From positions 4,030,001 to 4,094,000 of the forward strand of contig WJXW01000003.1 of the NCBI GenBank assembly GCA_015832175.1: DNA of 64,000 bases, in the 5' to 3' direction. Source of the stretch: Paraphaeosphaeria minitans. Its lineage: Eukaryota > Ascomycota > Dothideomycetes > Pleosporales > Didymosphaeriaceae. Made by a program: the position numbers and the translations under genes. Position 1 is the stretch's first letter, and each line of letters starts with the position of its first letter. The notes below the pieces were generated by a model that saw nothing but the letters and a program-made list of their open reading frames with translations, ran no database searches and had not been told where the DNA came from. Shown here in pieces: positions 35,143-47,158 of the stretch.

Positions 35143-36689
35143 GCGCGAGAGAAAGCACAAGTGACTTGCAGTCTTCGGTTTGTCCACTCATTCATGCTAT
35201 ATGCTACGCTCTACATATCATAAGGACCTCTGATGGAAGTTCGCGACGGAGGTTCACGATTGTGGTGTTGATCGAGTGGCATGTTTTGTCCACCACTTAC
35301 AGCTGCACGTTCATCTACAAGGCTTGGCGTGAGTTCACTCACACCACGCGGTGGTGTTGGGTATAGTAGCTGGAGTATAGTTTGTTCTGATGCCGTCCGT
35401 AAATGGAGACCACGGTCTGTGGGTGGTGGGGACAAGGGCCAGTGCGGAGATACTGTGGTTGTGATGGAATAGTGTCTCGGTGACGTTGAGCGCACGTCAT
35501 GTGGAGGCTCGCATTCGTATACTCGATACCTTGAGCTAGACCATGTAATAAGATCACCCAATCAGGCGGGAAGCGCCTTCTCTTCCGTCGATGTCATGGA
35601 TACCGATCTTGTCGGAGACATTCGGTGACCAAGGGCCTTCTAAATGAGACAGAGGGACAGCGGCATAGTCCTGCGTATCACCGCACCTCTAGCTAAGATT
35701 CAGTTGTTTTGTCATCGCGGGACATTGCATATCTCGTTACATCGACAAACACAGGCGTATGGCGAATGCGAGAGCGCGTTCGAATGGAGCGATTGTCGTC
35801 TTAGTCTCGACGACCAGTGAATGTCTCAACTTTTTTGTGTCCTCGATGCTGTGTAACAGCGTTTTGAGGCGCATTTCCTGCAAAGATCGACCCACAACCC
35901 AATGCACCGGTCCTCCGCTCAAACAGGAAGCGGAGGGTTGGAAGTTGTTGGCATTACCTAGGGAGCATCTGGAAGGCGATATCCAGCTGTCTCCACCTAC
36001 GCGCAGGGTTTGGATGTGGCACAGCGCCTGACAACCTGTTTAGAGACGAGACCAAGAAAAGCGGTGTGGACTGGGCGGCACAAGGACGTATGTGGAACCA
36101 AAGGACGATTCAGGCGAAGGTTATGCACTCGACGCCTCGACAACTCATGTATGTTTGCGCTTGCGATCAGATTGACGAGACAAGTTTAACTCGGCGTCGT
36201 TGGTCTTGAGAAGACGATACGGTTCACTGATTGGGTCGTTAACCGAACGAGCTGGAATCAATGGGCATCATCAGTGTTGTACAACGATGCCGGTAACTGA
36301 GTCGAAGACTTGCGGCCTGCATCCCCACATTAGCAGAGCTCAAAACAACTACCTAGTGCGGGCCGAAGCGCCGTAGAGGAATGCCGGGCATGGGACGCAA
36401 TGCCCGTCTCGTTCTAGCGCAGCGCCCGATGCAGATACCTACGACGCATAAGGTAAAGCAGTGAAGGTTGTCCGACGTGAGATATATAATCTCTTGACTC
36501 CTGGGACAGCAATCTCCAAAAGTTTGGTCCATTACCATGGCTGATGCCGTGTAGCGTCAGGCAGATCTAACGTGGGCCCTGTGGACCATACTTGTGGTCT
36601 ACGGTTCGTTCTCCCACCTCCTCACTGACTTGGTTAGGTCGCGGTGCAGACAAGTCCTCGTCGTCGACCAAGTTGCCACAGCTGCCGGA
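35143..36689. other. 1.5-kb stretch without a recognisable gene
   Basis: Only short, mutually overlapping ORFs on both strands, none with a recognisable domain or consistent splice pattern. Base composition is like genic DNA. Confidence 0.4.
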
Positions 36690-37640
36690 CTAGCCATGAC
36701 TGGGCGCCGGGCTTTGTGGTTCTAGGTCGATGTACTCCCACAGACCAACCCTTCGCCTCTTCGCATTGCCCAAGCGTTGGCGCCTGCTCTTACCCTTGCC
36801 ATATCCACGGTTGCGACGACCCATAACGTTACCACGGCGATGATTCGTTGCCTGCGCATTCCGATCAACAGCCCAGCCGCGATTGCAGCTATGAAGCCCA
36901 GACTGAGAGGTAGGTCGATGAAGGGCCCAGCTTTGTCAATGGAGTTCTTCGGGCCTGGTGGAAAGTGATGTGGTCGCTCGTATTGAAGCACGACCTGAGG
37001 GCCGTTTAAAACCTGCGCTGGTGCAGCTGGCTCGCCTTCCTCGAAGTTCCGCTTACGAAATGTCGGAGTGTACACAGCGTAGCCTTTTTCGACGGTAGCC
37101 CTAACGTGGGTGAGGTTGGCATATCGCTGACTTACCGCGAAGCAACTCATTGTCTAACGCGCCGGCTACTCTGCCCCAGCCGTTTTGGACCTTTTCTGAC
37201 GACCAGGCCTCCGCAGCTGAATCATCTGCCCGTTGCTTCTTGACCTGAACCGTAGAGTTCATGTCGGGGAAGAAGTTGGGTTTCCACGCCACATAGTACG
37301 TCTTGCCAACATACAGTGCAGACTGGTTAGTCGGTGGACAGAAAGACTTCGCATCGTTATCGCAGACCGGAAACTCTGTGCTGATGGTCCTGGAAAGCTA
37401 GCGGTGGTAGGCGCAGTAGTGATGGCATGGTAGCAGCGCTTGATGTCTCGTCTGGTGAGGTTGTCTCACGGATGAGCGACTTGCTACGGCAGGGGCGACG
37501 ACGTCTGCGCGAGCTGATGAGTAAGCGTACACTACCAAATGTGTTGAGCATACCTTGGCGCTTTGCAGTGAATGGAATGGCCCGTACGCCAACAAAAAAC
37601 GCGTTCACAAACGCAACAGTGGATGCTGGAGGCTTGTTGA
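36690..37640 (-). pseudogene. Single-pass membrane protein gene with frameshift and no clear start
   Basis: Introns 37514-37553, 37398-37469 and 37084-37135 join blocks reading AIPFTAKRQ, ARADVVAPAVASRSS, CDNDAKSFCPP...LYVGKTYYVAWKPNFFP, EAWSSEKVQNGWGRV, VVLQYERPHHFPPGP, then a membrane helix (DLPLSLGFIAAIAAGLLIG) and a basic tail (GNVMGRRNRGYGKGKSRRQR). This is a conserved fungal type I membrane protein: signal or leader, Cys-containing ectodomain, one helix, cytosolic Arg-rich tail. The function is not known to me. The helix and the basic tail are in different frames; one extra C near 36,834-36,838 would join them. No in-frame ATG follows the upstream stop before AIPFTAKRQ, so the first exon or start is also missing. 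Pseudogene or sequencing error. Confidence 0.5.
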
Positions 37641-38144
37641 GGGCTGGTGAAGAGAAGTGGCACTGGGCCGGTGTTTAGTCTTGGTTTCGTGGTTCGAGGC
37701 CTTTTAGAGGGAAGGCGCGGCAGAGCAAGAAACGCCAGTCACGATTCAATGACAGGTTGAGCAAACGCGTGTATGCAATAAGCGCACCAGCCAATGATAA
37801 AGGGGCGCTAATGTGGAGAGCTCGAGCCAAAACACGGGTTCTTTGCCAAGCGCACATGAGATGAACAACAACGGCGCTGTTGCCTTGCTACACTTCCTAG
37901 ACACCTTTTCCGTCTCTGCTTCGCCCTTCCACACCACAAACGCACCTTTCAGTCGGAACGCAGTTCACTGTTGATTGCGACACGTGTATACAGCTGTCGC
38001 TCAGATCACGAACCCCACCGCGCCGCCCACCAGACCCACAGATAATTGCGCGAACGTTGAGGCCAGACCCTGTCCACTCATCTGCACAACTGCATCATCC
38101 CAGCGAAGCCTACTTGTCCTCCTTCACCCTCACACATCTCGACA
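37641..38144. other. Intergenic, upstream of the thioredoxin-fold-like gene
   Basis: About 500 bases between the divergent membrane-protein locus and the next gene; nothing recognised except short ORFs. The missing first exon of the membrane-protein gene would lie here. Confidence 0.35.
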
Positions 38145-39094
38145 ATGCGCCCGTCATCTGCGCTCTTCTTTGCCTTCGCGGCCTCGACCTTGGCACAGGA
38201 CCAGGTTCCGCTGCTCGATAAGTTGAAGGGCTTCCTCAACCTAGCGACCGCCGCCATCTCGTCAGCAGTGCCCGTGCCCGCCGCCCCTTCAAACCCGGTC
38301 AAGACTGCGCCTGGAAAGGTTGCTGAGTCTATCCAGCATGAGCTGACTCTGGAGAACTGGAAGGATGTGTTGACGGTCGACCCCACCGTGAGCGCACCGG
38401 CAACCCAGGACTGGCTGGTTTACATAACCGGTGGAAACACGACTTGCTTCGGACTGTGTGGGAACACGACCAAGGCCTGGAACGTACGTCTCCATCTCTT
38501 TCGCTATTCGATATGGCCTCTGGCAAATTCGCGCGTCGCAATAGATCGATCATGAATCAAGACACTGACACTGTGACAGGCCTCCCTCCCGCTCCTCGCT
38601 GCGAAGCCTAACGCGCCCAAGTTTGCCATAGTCGACTGTGATAAGGAGCAGCTCCTCTGCAACTCGTGGTCCGTCGGCCCGCCGTCTCTGTACTACTTCC
38701 AGATTCCCAAGCCCCTGGCCGACCAGTCCGCTCCCGCGACCACCGTTCGCTTCCTTCCCCTGAACCGCACCTCCACAACCACCGAGACCTTCAAGAAGCT
38801 TTTCGTGGACGGCGAGTACGAGAAAACGGCTCCGTACGAAGGTTACTTCCACCCCTTCGACGGCGACCTCCAGAAGTACGGCCTGGCCCTTCCTCTCGCA
38901 TACGTCTTCTGGGGGTTTGCTAAGATGCCATCATGGTTGCCCATGATCCTGATCTCTTTCGTCAGCCGCTCTTTCATGTAAGCTCACCATCTCGCGATAT
39001 ATCTCAGTGCGCATTCTGACGTATTACTAGGGGTCGTCGTACCGGTCCTCAGGGTGGTGCGCCGGCAGGTGCTCGCCCTGCTGCTGCGCAGTAG
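38145..39094 (+). CDS. ER membrane protein with thioredoxin-like fold (conserved fungal)
   Basis: Exons 38145-38483, 38580-38977 and 39031-39094 give 266 residues. A signal peptide (MRPSSALFFAFAASTLAQ) is followed by a lumenal domain with CFGLC (about residues 101-105), N-glycosylation sites (GNTT twice) and IVDCDKEQLLCNSW followed by GPPSLYYFQIP, which looks like a thioredoxin fold with a Pro in the cis-Pro position. A late hydrophobic segment (ALPLAYVFWGFAKMPSWLPMIL) is the likely anchor, ending in a Gly/Ala/Pro/Arg-rich cytosolic tail. The fold is inferred from pattern only. Catalysis is doubtful because there is no CxxC. Confidence 0.65.
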
Positions 39095-39541
39095 ACCAGG
39101 TAGTCTGACGCAAATTGCTTGCCCCTACAGATTCATCGCTTTAAGGATACACGCAAAATTTTTGTGTTAAAGTGGTCCGCTTCGATTTGTGCATGTAGAT
39201 TTGGATTCGCTAGGGCCTGGTTCATGGTAGTAACTTGTAATTAGCACGCCAGGAGGCGTGATGGTCATGGTGCAGAGGGTTCTGGATACAAAAAGAGGCG
39301 TGCTGCACCGCCGCGCAAATGGGTCTGCTATCGGGATATCTATCAATACATCAGTCGGTTCGGCGTTCACTCATGATTTTGTACTATCTTCATCCGCAAG
39401 TGACTTGATCACCTAGGTGTGGCAGCGTGATCCAACCAATCAGACGCGTGTCGTCGGCTGAACCGCGGCCCAAAATCCAAAATCTCCAGTCGCGACGCAT
39501 CACGCAGCACGAGTCCACACTCCCAGTTCAGCACCTACACC
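39095..39541. other. Intergenic
   Basis: About 450 bases; no coding potential or repeat recognised. Holds the promoter of the ribosomal-protein gene. Confidence 0.4.
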
Positions 39542-40423
39542 ATGGTTAACATGCTAAAGCGGATGCGCAAGCTGCGCGAAGTAAGCATTCGTTCTATCAC
39601 AGATTCTCTGTATCATCAGAAAGCTAACGCCCATCACAGAAGGTAAAAGGCACCCTTTAGACGTCCTCAGGACACCCGGCCCGCTGTACGCAGCACGAGA
39701 CCCTTGGTATGGGCGCTGACTGAGGACTCGTAGCTCCTATGGATTCGCAACGGCCCCGGCGCGATACAATTGCCCAAAGAGGTGACGAAGATCAGCGTGG
39801 AGTTCCATAAGAAACTCATTGGGTCACAACACAGAGGAGCTCGGTACGCCGCCCCCTTCTTCCTCGCACACCTCCAGCATATGCTCGCCGGCACGCTGCT
39901 AGGAGACACTCGCGGATCCTATCTCCGCGCCGTCGAACAGAAACGCTTGCGTGGTCGTCATGCGGCACGTGGACAAGCTAACTGCGATACCAGACACTTC
40001 TGGCATGACATCCTCCCCCGAATAAAATACCGCAACCCTACCCTCCCCATCAGTGTGATCCGTCATGCCGACCCCGCCGGTCCCGCCTACCTCAGTATCT
40101 ACACCTCCACACCCACGCCTCAGACCTCGACCACGCCTCCCCCTTCCACAACCACCACAACTGAGGCGGTGAACGACACCCCAACGCACACAATCGAAAT
40201 CAAGGACCTCCACGAGTCCGAGATCCTTGAAGCGCTCGTGGAGAAGACGGGCGCATTGGTGCTGCGCACGCCGCCGGAGGAAGCGGTGGAGATGGCGGAG
40301 ATTGAGGAGTTCAAGGAAAGAGCGGAGGTGGATCGTGTAGAAGTGAGGGAGAAGCTCATGAAAGTGAGGAGGGAGGAGGAGCTGTTGAAGTTGGCGAGGG
40401 GTGAGATCTCGGCGCAGGAGTAG
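39542..40423 (+). CDS. Mitochondrial ribosomal protein, L51/S25/CI-B8 domain (MRP49/mL61-like)
   Basis: Exons 39542-39580, 39734-39843 and 39994-40423 give 192 residues. Spliced, the N-terminus reads MVNMLKRMRKLRE-LLWIRNGPGAIQLPKEVTK and then FHKKL, then RHFWHDILPRIKYRNP: the L51/S25/CI-B8 thioredoxin-like domain of fungal large-subunit mitoribosomal proteins. A variable Thr/Pro linker and a charged helical C-terminus follow. The second intron (39844-39993) is 150 bp, a multiple of three, and contains no stop, so the unspliced message keeps frame. It was called an intron because it has GTACGC, gctaac and CCAG signals and interrupts the domain. Confidence 0.8.
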
Positions 40424-40991
40424 AGTTGGAAGATACTAGGATGTAGATTTGGGGCCAGAGATGGACTGATAAGGGGAGACTGGAGAGGTGGGTGTATGAC
40501 AGAGTGGACTGGGGCGAAGAGAAGCTGCGCATATCACGTGTATTATAGGTACCGGGCAGGAGACGGCCTGCCATACACCCATCCTAGACTATAGCACATC
40601 GAAAACTACAGTACTACAAGCGCACTGGACCAGGATCAGTGAAGAGCGCTCCGCCTGAAAAAGTATTCTTTGCCAAAGGCGTCGACCAGATTCACAGCTG
40701 GGCAGTCTGGTTCATGACCGATGGGAACCACATCTGCTCTCTCGCGCGCTTATCCGTGCGCTGAGTTCTTCACCAATAGCTGCACTGTTGCAGCCACCCG
40801 GGTGCGCGGTAGGTTTCGGGGTGTCTGCAGTCTCCCGGGCGCGTGGTAGCATTGAGGGCGTACACGCACAACAAGGGACGAATGTGGAACGGTGCTCGTG
40901 CAATCGCGTACGAGATCTCGTTGGGCTGGTGTCGTTATTATCGTCTATCGTTGTACTGTCCCATCAGTCGGACCGCAGGTAACTCAGCACA
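40424..40991. other. Intergenic between convergent genes
   Basis: About 570 bases between two gene 3' ends; nothing recognised. Confidence 0.4.
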
Positions 40992-42009
40992 TCATGCCGC
41001 CGCACCGCCCTTCCACCATGAAGCCGCACCTAGCACGAAGACCACAACCATGGCGTCGCTCACCACCGTGCTGTATATCACGCTGTACCGTCCGACGACC
41101 CTCACGTATCCTGCGTATGGCTCTGGGAGCAGTCCACCGATGGTGCTGAGGATGCCGCTTCCTTGTAAGCGGCCGCGTTCGATGTAGTAGCGAGAGGTCT
41201 GGAAGACGACTTCGAATGTAGCAAAGAGATAGAAGAAATGCGCAAAGGACCCCGCCACCGAGGCGTCGCTCGCCCAGTCGTCGTTGTCGCCGTGGAACTC
41301 GCGGGAGAGTTTTGAGCCGGTGAAGGGCGTACGGAGCACAATGTACACTGCGAGGCCGAAGGAGAAGAGCGCGTGGACCAGCCTCCATAGCCATGCAGAC
41401 GACTGCGTTGGGGATGGCTCGGGCGCTGCTCCCCCGCCGCCCATGGCGGACATCAGATTCGCAAGACCCGGTGGGAGATCGCCTGGCGCGCCTGGCTGTC
41501 CTGGTGCCCCCGGCATACCTCCTGGCCCTCCACCGGCCATCATCTGCAGCAGCATTGCCATCGTGTCATCCTGCCCCGGTGGCCCCTGCCCCGCACCGAA
41601 TTGGGGAGGTGTGCCATCATCGATGGCAAAGGGCGAGGGTAGGCGTGCTTGTGCGGCGGGGGTGTAGTGGTGCTCCGAGATATCCATCTCGTCGGGGTCA
41701 GGAGTGGCCGTCCCTGAGAGTCCAGGGGAGGCAGTGGGTTTAGCTGGGTGGTCGTCAGCTTGCATGCATGCTTGCAGGTGCAAGGACAGGCAGAACAAAG
41801 AAATGCCGGCAGAAAAAGCACACCTGCATACCTGGTAGGTCCTTCTTCACATCCCTGTGGGTGCCGCCTTGGAGTGCAGTGATAGCTTGTAGGCGGTTCT
41901 CGCCATCTTGCAGCTTGGCCGCTCTTCGTTCCCTCCTCAAGCGTGCTTGCTTTTGTGCAGGAGACTCGCCAGAGACAGCTCCCGTCGCCACGGCGGATGT
42001 ATTAGCCAT
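40992..42009 (-). CDS. GET2: GET2-like tail-anchored protein insertion factor
   Basis: Exons 41832-42009 and 40992-41758 (73-bp intron) give 314 residues. The N-terminus has the basic cytosolic motif QKQARLRRERRAAKLQ, the Get3-binding signature of fungal Get2, followed by ALQGG. Then comes a long disordered Gly/Pro/Met-rich linker and a C-terminal membrane region with likely helices at LWRLVHALFSFGLAVYIVL, SFAHFFYLFATFEVVF and VIYSTVVSDAMVVVFVLG. In yeast Get2 with Get1 receives tail-anchored proteins from Get3 at the ER. Divergent from the lysine aminomutase-like gene. Confidence 0.7.
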
Positions 42010-43105
42010 GACAAGGGGATGTTCGTAGGTGTGGCTGCTTGGATAGAGCGGTTGCGCGAATACTGTGGGGCACGACCGTGTGCGTTGATATATACGCACC
42101 GTGTGGGTCTCGGCTTCTGTGGTTTTCGTCACTGCGGGAAACGCCCGCGCACAGACCCGTAGCACTAACCTATCGGGGTCTAGGCCATAGTGCTTCCTTG
42201 AGGCACGGTGCCACTGGTCTCCACGAGTGTCACAGCAGACATCGAGAAAACACAAATCCATTTCCGTGGGGACTGCAATTGGTCTGCTCTCTCTTCCGGT
42301 CGACCTGGAGCATCAGGTGTCTCGTACAGATCGGTGCATGGAAACAGTGAGATAAGAACTCATGAAGGGTATTTCCCTCGTTCTTACATCACAGCTTGTG
42401 TTTCTTTCGACTAGGAGCTTCATTCTCTTCGCTCCCAATCTCTCAAATGTCCATCGCCCAACAGCGGGGCTTGTAATCACTGGTAGGACCCCTCTCGGAA
42501 CCACTGAACAGTGACACGGTCCTGCTGCTCGTCTACGTTGCCGATGTTGGAACCAACGTCGTCCATGGCAAACTACCGCCCGTGGCTTGACTCACCGTAC
42601 CCGTCGAAGCGTTCGCGATGCGGTGAGCACTCGCCTCGCTGGCCTAGTCCTGCACATCCTGGTCACTTCTCTATCGAGTAGGGAAATGCTTCGTCGCGGC
42701 GCAGTCTGCTCGGATAACCATTCCACGTCGTCCTTTTACCGAAAGGTAGCGTTTCATCCCCTCCTATGTGGGAAGAACTCCGACTGCATTGGAGTACCAG
42801 ATCCCCGGGTGCCAGGCAAGTTGTGCAACATTCACCAACCCAAAGGACGCCGTAGAACGAAGACCCCAATATTCCTTTGTTGGAAATAAAACGGCGCGGA
42901 CCTCCCCATACGTAGTCTGCCTGCTAACAGACTTGTGCCTCTCGGCTGTGATATTTTCATTGACGCGGTTGGAATGTCCTACATACTTCCAGTATTGAGC
43001 ATCAGCGTTTCTATCACTAATAGATCTCTCTGAAAGCTTTGCATATCGAGAAAATTACTTAGAGATTCTGGAACGAAAGGAAAAATCTACCTGCCCTGCA
43101 TCGAC
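42010..43105. promoter_or_regulatory. Divergent intergenic region, GET2-like and aminomutase genes
   Basis: About 1.1 kb between two outward-facing starts. Short ORFs on both strands are not conserved in pattern. No specific site recognised. Confidence 0.4.
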
Positions 43106-45111
43106 ATGGCACAAGGGCTTTGGAAAGCTCAGTACGCGCTACGAAACGGGTTGCTCCGGAACCGTGCTTCTCCCGCGGTTGGCGAGTATGGAGGGAACAG
43201 TGTGTTTGCCCGAACAGCTCTGAGATCCGGGCCAGCTACAAAATTTTCTCAAGGCACCAATCAAATGCGACGCCTAGTCAGTGCAGCCCTTTTTGGACAA
43301 CCTCGCCAGCAAGACGAGCCTGCACCGCCTAGAATCACGTGTTCGACTGCCACAGCCAGCAAGGTCGATTCCACTATCCAGTCTAGCGCAGCAATCCAGC
43401 TTACTCCTCTCACTCCATCTTCTCCTTCGCGAACTTCCCATGAACTCGCGCTGGAAACGGGTGACAAACCTCGCTACTGGACCCATGTGCCCCAATGGGA
43501 CACCATAACCCGTAAGGAGTTCATCAGCAATGCTTTCCAAGTTGGTTCTTCCCTCTGCCAAAGCATCAGGAAATGGTACTGACATCTTTTTCTAGGTCAG
43601 AAACACTGTCAAATCAGCCAGAGATCTGGAGCGCTTCCTGCTTACTGTGCTTCCCGAGCGGTTGCCAACTTCAAAGAGGCCGTTCTTGGAACATCTCAAG
43701 ACAAGAGAAGATTTCATCCGGGACGCCCGAGCTGGGTTGGAAATTGCTTCTATGGAGGTTCGGCTCACACCTGAGATTTTGTCTCTTGTAGATTGGACGA
43801 GTCCTTTGGATGATCCTATCCGAATGCAGTTCATTAGCCTCAAGAGTAGTCTGCTACCTGATCATAAAGCTCTGACATTGGACTCCTTGGGCGAACAAGG
43901 CGACTCTCCAGTGCCAGGACTCGTTCACCGGTACCCCGGCAGAGCACTTTTCTTGGCAACATCAAACTGTCCAGTGTATTGCAGGTACTGCACACGAGCT
44001 TACATGGTTGGTCCAGCTACTGGTTCGACACAAAAGCAGCCTCAGAAGCCCAGTCTTAACCGTTGGGAGGCCATGTTTCGGCATATCGAACAACACAGCG
44101 AGATTCAGGATATCGTTGTGTCTGGGGGTGACGTGTACCAGCTAGCGCCGGATCACCTTAGAATGATTGGCGAGCGCTTGCTAGGTATCCCCCATATTCG
44201 TCGTTTCCGCATTGCTTCCAAAGGTTTGAGTGTCAACCCTGGCCGCATCATTGACCCGGCGGACTCGTGGGGAAACACCTTGATTGATCTGTCGAATCAA
44301 GGCCGAAAGATTGGCAAACAGGTGTGCTGGCACACCCACTTCAATCATCCAAAGGAGGTTACATGGATCGCTAGGGAAGCTGCACATCATTTGTTCAAGA
44401 ATGGGGTCATTGTGCGCAATCAGAGCGTGCTGCAAAGGGGGGTCAACGACGACAAGGACACCATGGCTGCTCTGCTTAAGTCACTTGCGGACATCAACGT
44501 ACAGCCCGTAAGCTCGCCAGTGTAACGATTCGTTGAGTTCAGCTAACTTGATCCAGTACTACGTTTATCAACACGATCTCACCAGGAGTGTCGAGGACCT
44601 CAGGACTCCCCTGGAGACCATCCTGGAGCTTGACAAACACCTTCGCGGAACGCTCTCCGGTTTCATGATGCCAGCTTTTGTGGTTGACCTCCCCGGTGGT
44701 GGGGGTAAGCGGCTTGCTTCTACCTATGACAAGTACGATCCGGTCTCGGGTGAATCCGTATGGAGCGCGCCGGGTCTCCCAGGCGCGAAGGGCAAAAGAG
44801 AATACAAGTACTACGACCCACGTCCGTTGCCTACAACCGTCAAGGAACTACAACAGCTTCGTGTGCAACAGGACCTTATGCACAAGCATAAGTCAACTCG
44901 ACCAGAAGACTTCATGAGAGGCCATGATGTGAACAATGCAGTAGGCCATCCTGATTTTCAGATGAAAGGAGCTGTCAAAGAGAACGAGAAGCCGTCCCAC
45001 GCCTTCGCACACCCCACGAAGACGTTTCCAACGACCTACGCGCCAACCGGTCAGCCCATTGGCCCTATATCGCTTCTTTCTGCCCCTCCCCCGGGCAACC
45101 CCTCGGAATAG
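43106..45111 (+). CDS. Lysine 2,3-aminomutase family radical SAM enzyme
   Basis: Exons 43106-43540, 43596-44507 and 44557-45111 give 633 residues. The radical SAM cluster motif is C270-PVY-C274-RY-C277 (NCPVYCRYCTRAYMVG), followed by QDIVVSGGDVYQL, the family's conserved GGD, then WHTHFNHPKEV and QSVLQRGVNDD, and a C-terminal LRGTLSGFMMPAFVVDLPGG segment matching KamA-type PLP-binding regions. Bacterial members convert L-lysine to beta-lysine using a 4Fe-4S cluster, SAM and PLP. The first 130 residues are extra, basic and Ser/Thr-rich, and look like a mitochondrial presequence plus linker. The substrate in fungi is not known to me. The C-terminal 100 residues are disordered. Confidence 0.85.
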
Positions 45112-47158
45112 CATCATCTGCATTTCCCTGATATGATCCCTGTGCTGGGATTGACCGCATTTGCTTCTTCTACGATCACTCTTGCACTCACGCTTCGCAA
45201 TATTTCTACCTTTGTTCCTTGTCTCATTCGGAGGTTGTATTTGCATTCTCGCCCAACACACATGTTGATATCTGCCGATATCCGCCGCATCTTTGTTTCA
45301 CATTCCGGTTGTGAAATCCTTCTCAGAGGACATACAAAAGCGCGCGTATCTCGGTATCATGCCACTGTTCTCTTTGTGCACACGTCTGTCTTCACCATCG
45401 TTTTGAAGACTAATTCGCTATCGCGGCTTCTTACTGGTAACACGTTTCTTATTCCAGTTTGACTAAGCCGCTAGCTCCAGTGCTATATTTACTCCTTCCG
45501 AGCGTCGCATCTCCCTATGCGAAAATGGGTGGATCAAGTGTATTTAACAACATTGAGCGGCCCTAGAGGGCATTGCACGGTGCGCTATAAAAGCAGCTAA
45601 TAAGAAACCTGCACCTGAAAGTCGTTGAACCCTCCAGTCTATTATCGCGACCATGGAAGTCCACTGCACACTGACAATGGGTTTGGTTTGCATTGTGTCA
45701 CCTTTCTATCAGCGACATCGTCGTGTCGGCTTTGTTCTGGAACGGGGCGGCTATCGTCGAGATACTTACAACCAAGTTTGCTATCTGTTTAGATGTGCGA
45801 ACCGGATTTTCGGTGATAACCAGGGATGTGCTGACTTACTTTTAAGAACTAAAGGAGGGTCTTGGAAGGTTTGGGGTCACGGCGCACACGATTTTGGGCC
45901 TCTGGGTGAAAATAGCATCAACTACAAAACTGATATATCCTGCATTGTCTTCTACGCTGGAACGCTCCTATATTTCACCTTCATCAACTAGGCTCATAAC
46001 TTGTATCTTGCAGCGTCAAATTAATGCAAGGAGTCACAACATGATGTGTTTTTGCAACACATTGAGTGCTGAGCTGAAGGGCGATTGATCAATTTGATGT
46101 GTCCGAACGAGTCACGTGGTCGTTTGAAGGCCTCTGTGTTCGGGCTGATTAAGGTCTTATCGGCGGTGCGTTGCTTTGATTCTTGCTCAAATTACACAGA
46201 AAAATGAAGATGTGGCAACAATCGGGTTGTACCTATCGTACCTGCTCGCGACGTTTGTCACTCTACGGTACCCACGGTACCTAGATGGTCGGTGCTTTTT
46301 GGGCAATCCCACGACATTCGCTACTTTCCTCCTCACCTTCAACATCTCCGTCTTCGACAGCATTGTGACTTTGATGTACGTCTGAGTTTCTAGAAAAAAT
46401 GCTTCACCTGTTATATCCTGCCTCTCGAGCGTTCGTTTTGTTTAAGTCTCCACCTTCACCGCCATACTGGAATCTTTGCCGCGGAGCCGCAAAACAGGCA
46501 CCTTGGATGTGCCTGGGATAGCCAGACTAAGGCAAGAGATACACTCGCACGGCGCCGTATATGGGCTATAGCAGCTTTCTGGCCGGGCACAACACGGCGC
46601 AGCCAGCCGCCGTTGATTATCCTATTGGCTAAGCCACAGTTGGTGCCTACCAGGCAATCAGGAGAGCATCATTCAGTCACTGCTGATGTACACAGCCTTT
46701 TATACTGTCGACCTCAATCCGGCCTCCATACTCACATTCGAACCCCCTAGAATTTGGTTTTTTAAAGCACACTCGTCTTCTTTACCATTTGAGACGCTTT
46801 GATTCGCCTAGATTGGATTGCAGCCCACCAAAGTGTATAGATATCGTCCCAGGACCCACTGGCCACGCTCAACGTCTCAGGAACCAGACATGGCTTCGCG
46901 TTATCAGCTGCTCATCTGGTTCCAAGAAATCCGCTGCGGGAGTGAATCAAACGCTCTCTCGAACGCGTTGGTCCGTGCACATATTTTGCCTACACTTCAC
47001 GCGCCTTCCCCTCTATAAAACCGCAGCTCTTGCAAAAAGACTCTTTGACACGTCTCCCGATCTGCGCGCACACCGCATCACATCAGAAGTCCGCTAACAA
47101 TCCCAGAAAAGCAGATACACCGGATGCCGTACGCAGCCCACCAGCACTTCGAGCCATC
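45112..47158. other. 2-kb stretch without a convincing gene
   Basis: An ORF at 45653-45991 (112 residues, Cys-containing) has no recognisable domain. Two copies of GGTACC-type motifs occur near 46,267-46,280 (ggtacccacggtacc). The last 400 bases are the likely promoter and 5' UTR of the RBR gene, which includes pyrimidine-rich tracts. Confidence 0.35.

Noticed and set aside
34660..35223. Plus-strand frame of 187 codons
   Set aside because: Antisense to the LPMO-like relic, whose minus-strand blocks (N-terminal His after the signal peptide, VDLVAAHKPGWA, CVDYVK) are far more specific.
39599..39733. A 3-base microexon (AAG) inside the first intron of the mitoribosomal gene
   Set aside because: CACAG|AAG|GTAAAAG would keep frame, but a single intron 39581-39733 gives the usual LRE-LL junction and is simpler.
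45653..45991. ORF of 112 codons starting MEVHCTLTMG
   Set aside because: No signal, domain, intron or neighbour support, and the composition is not convincingly coding.
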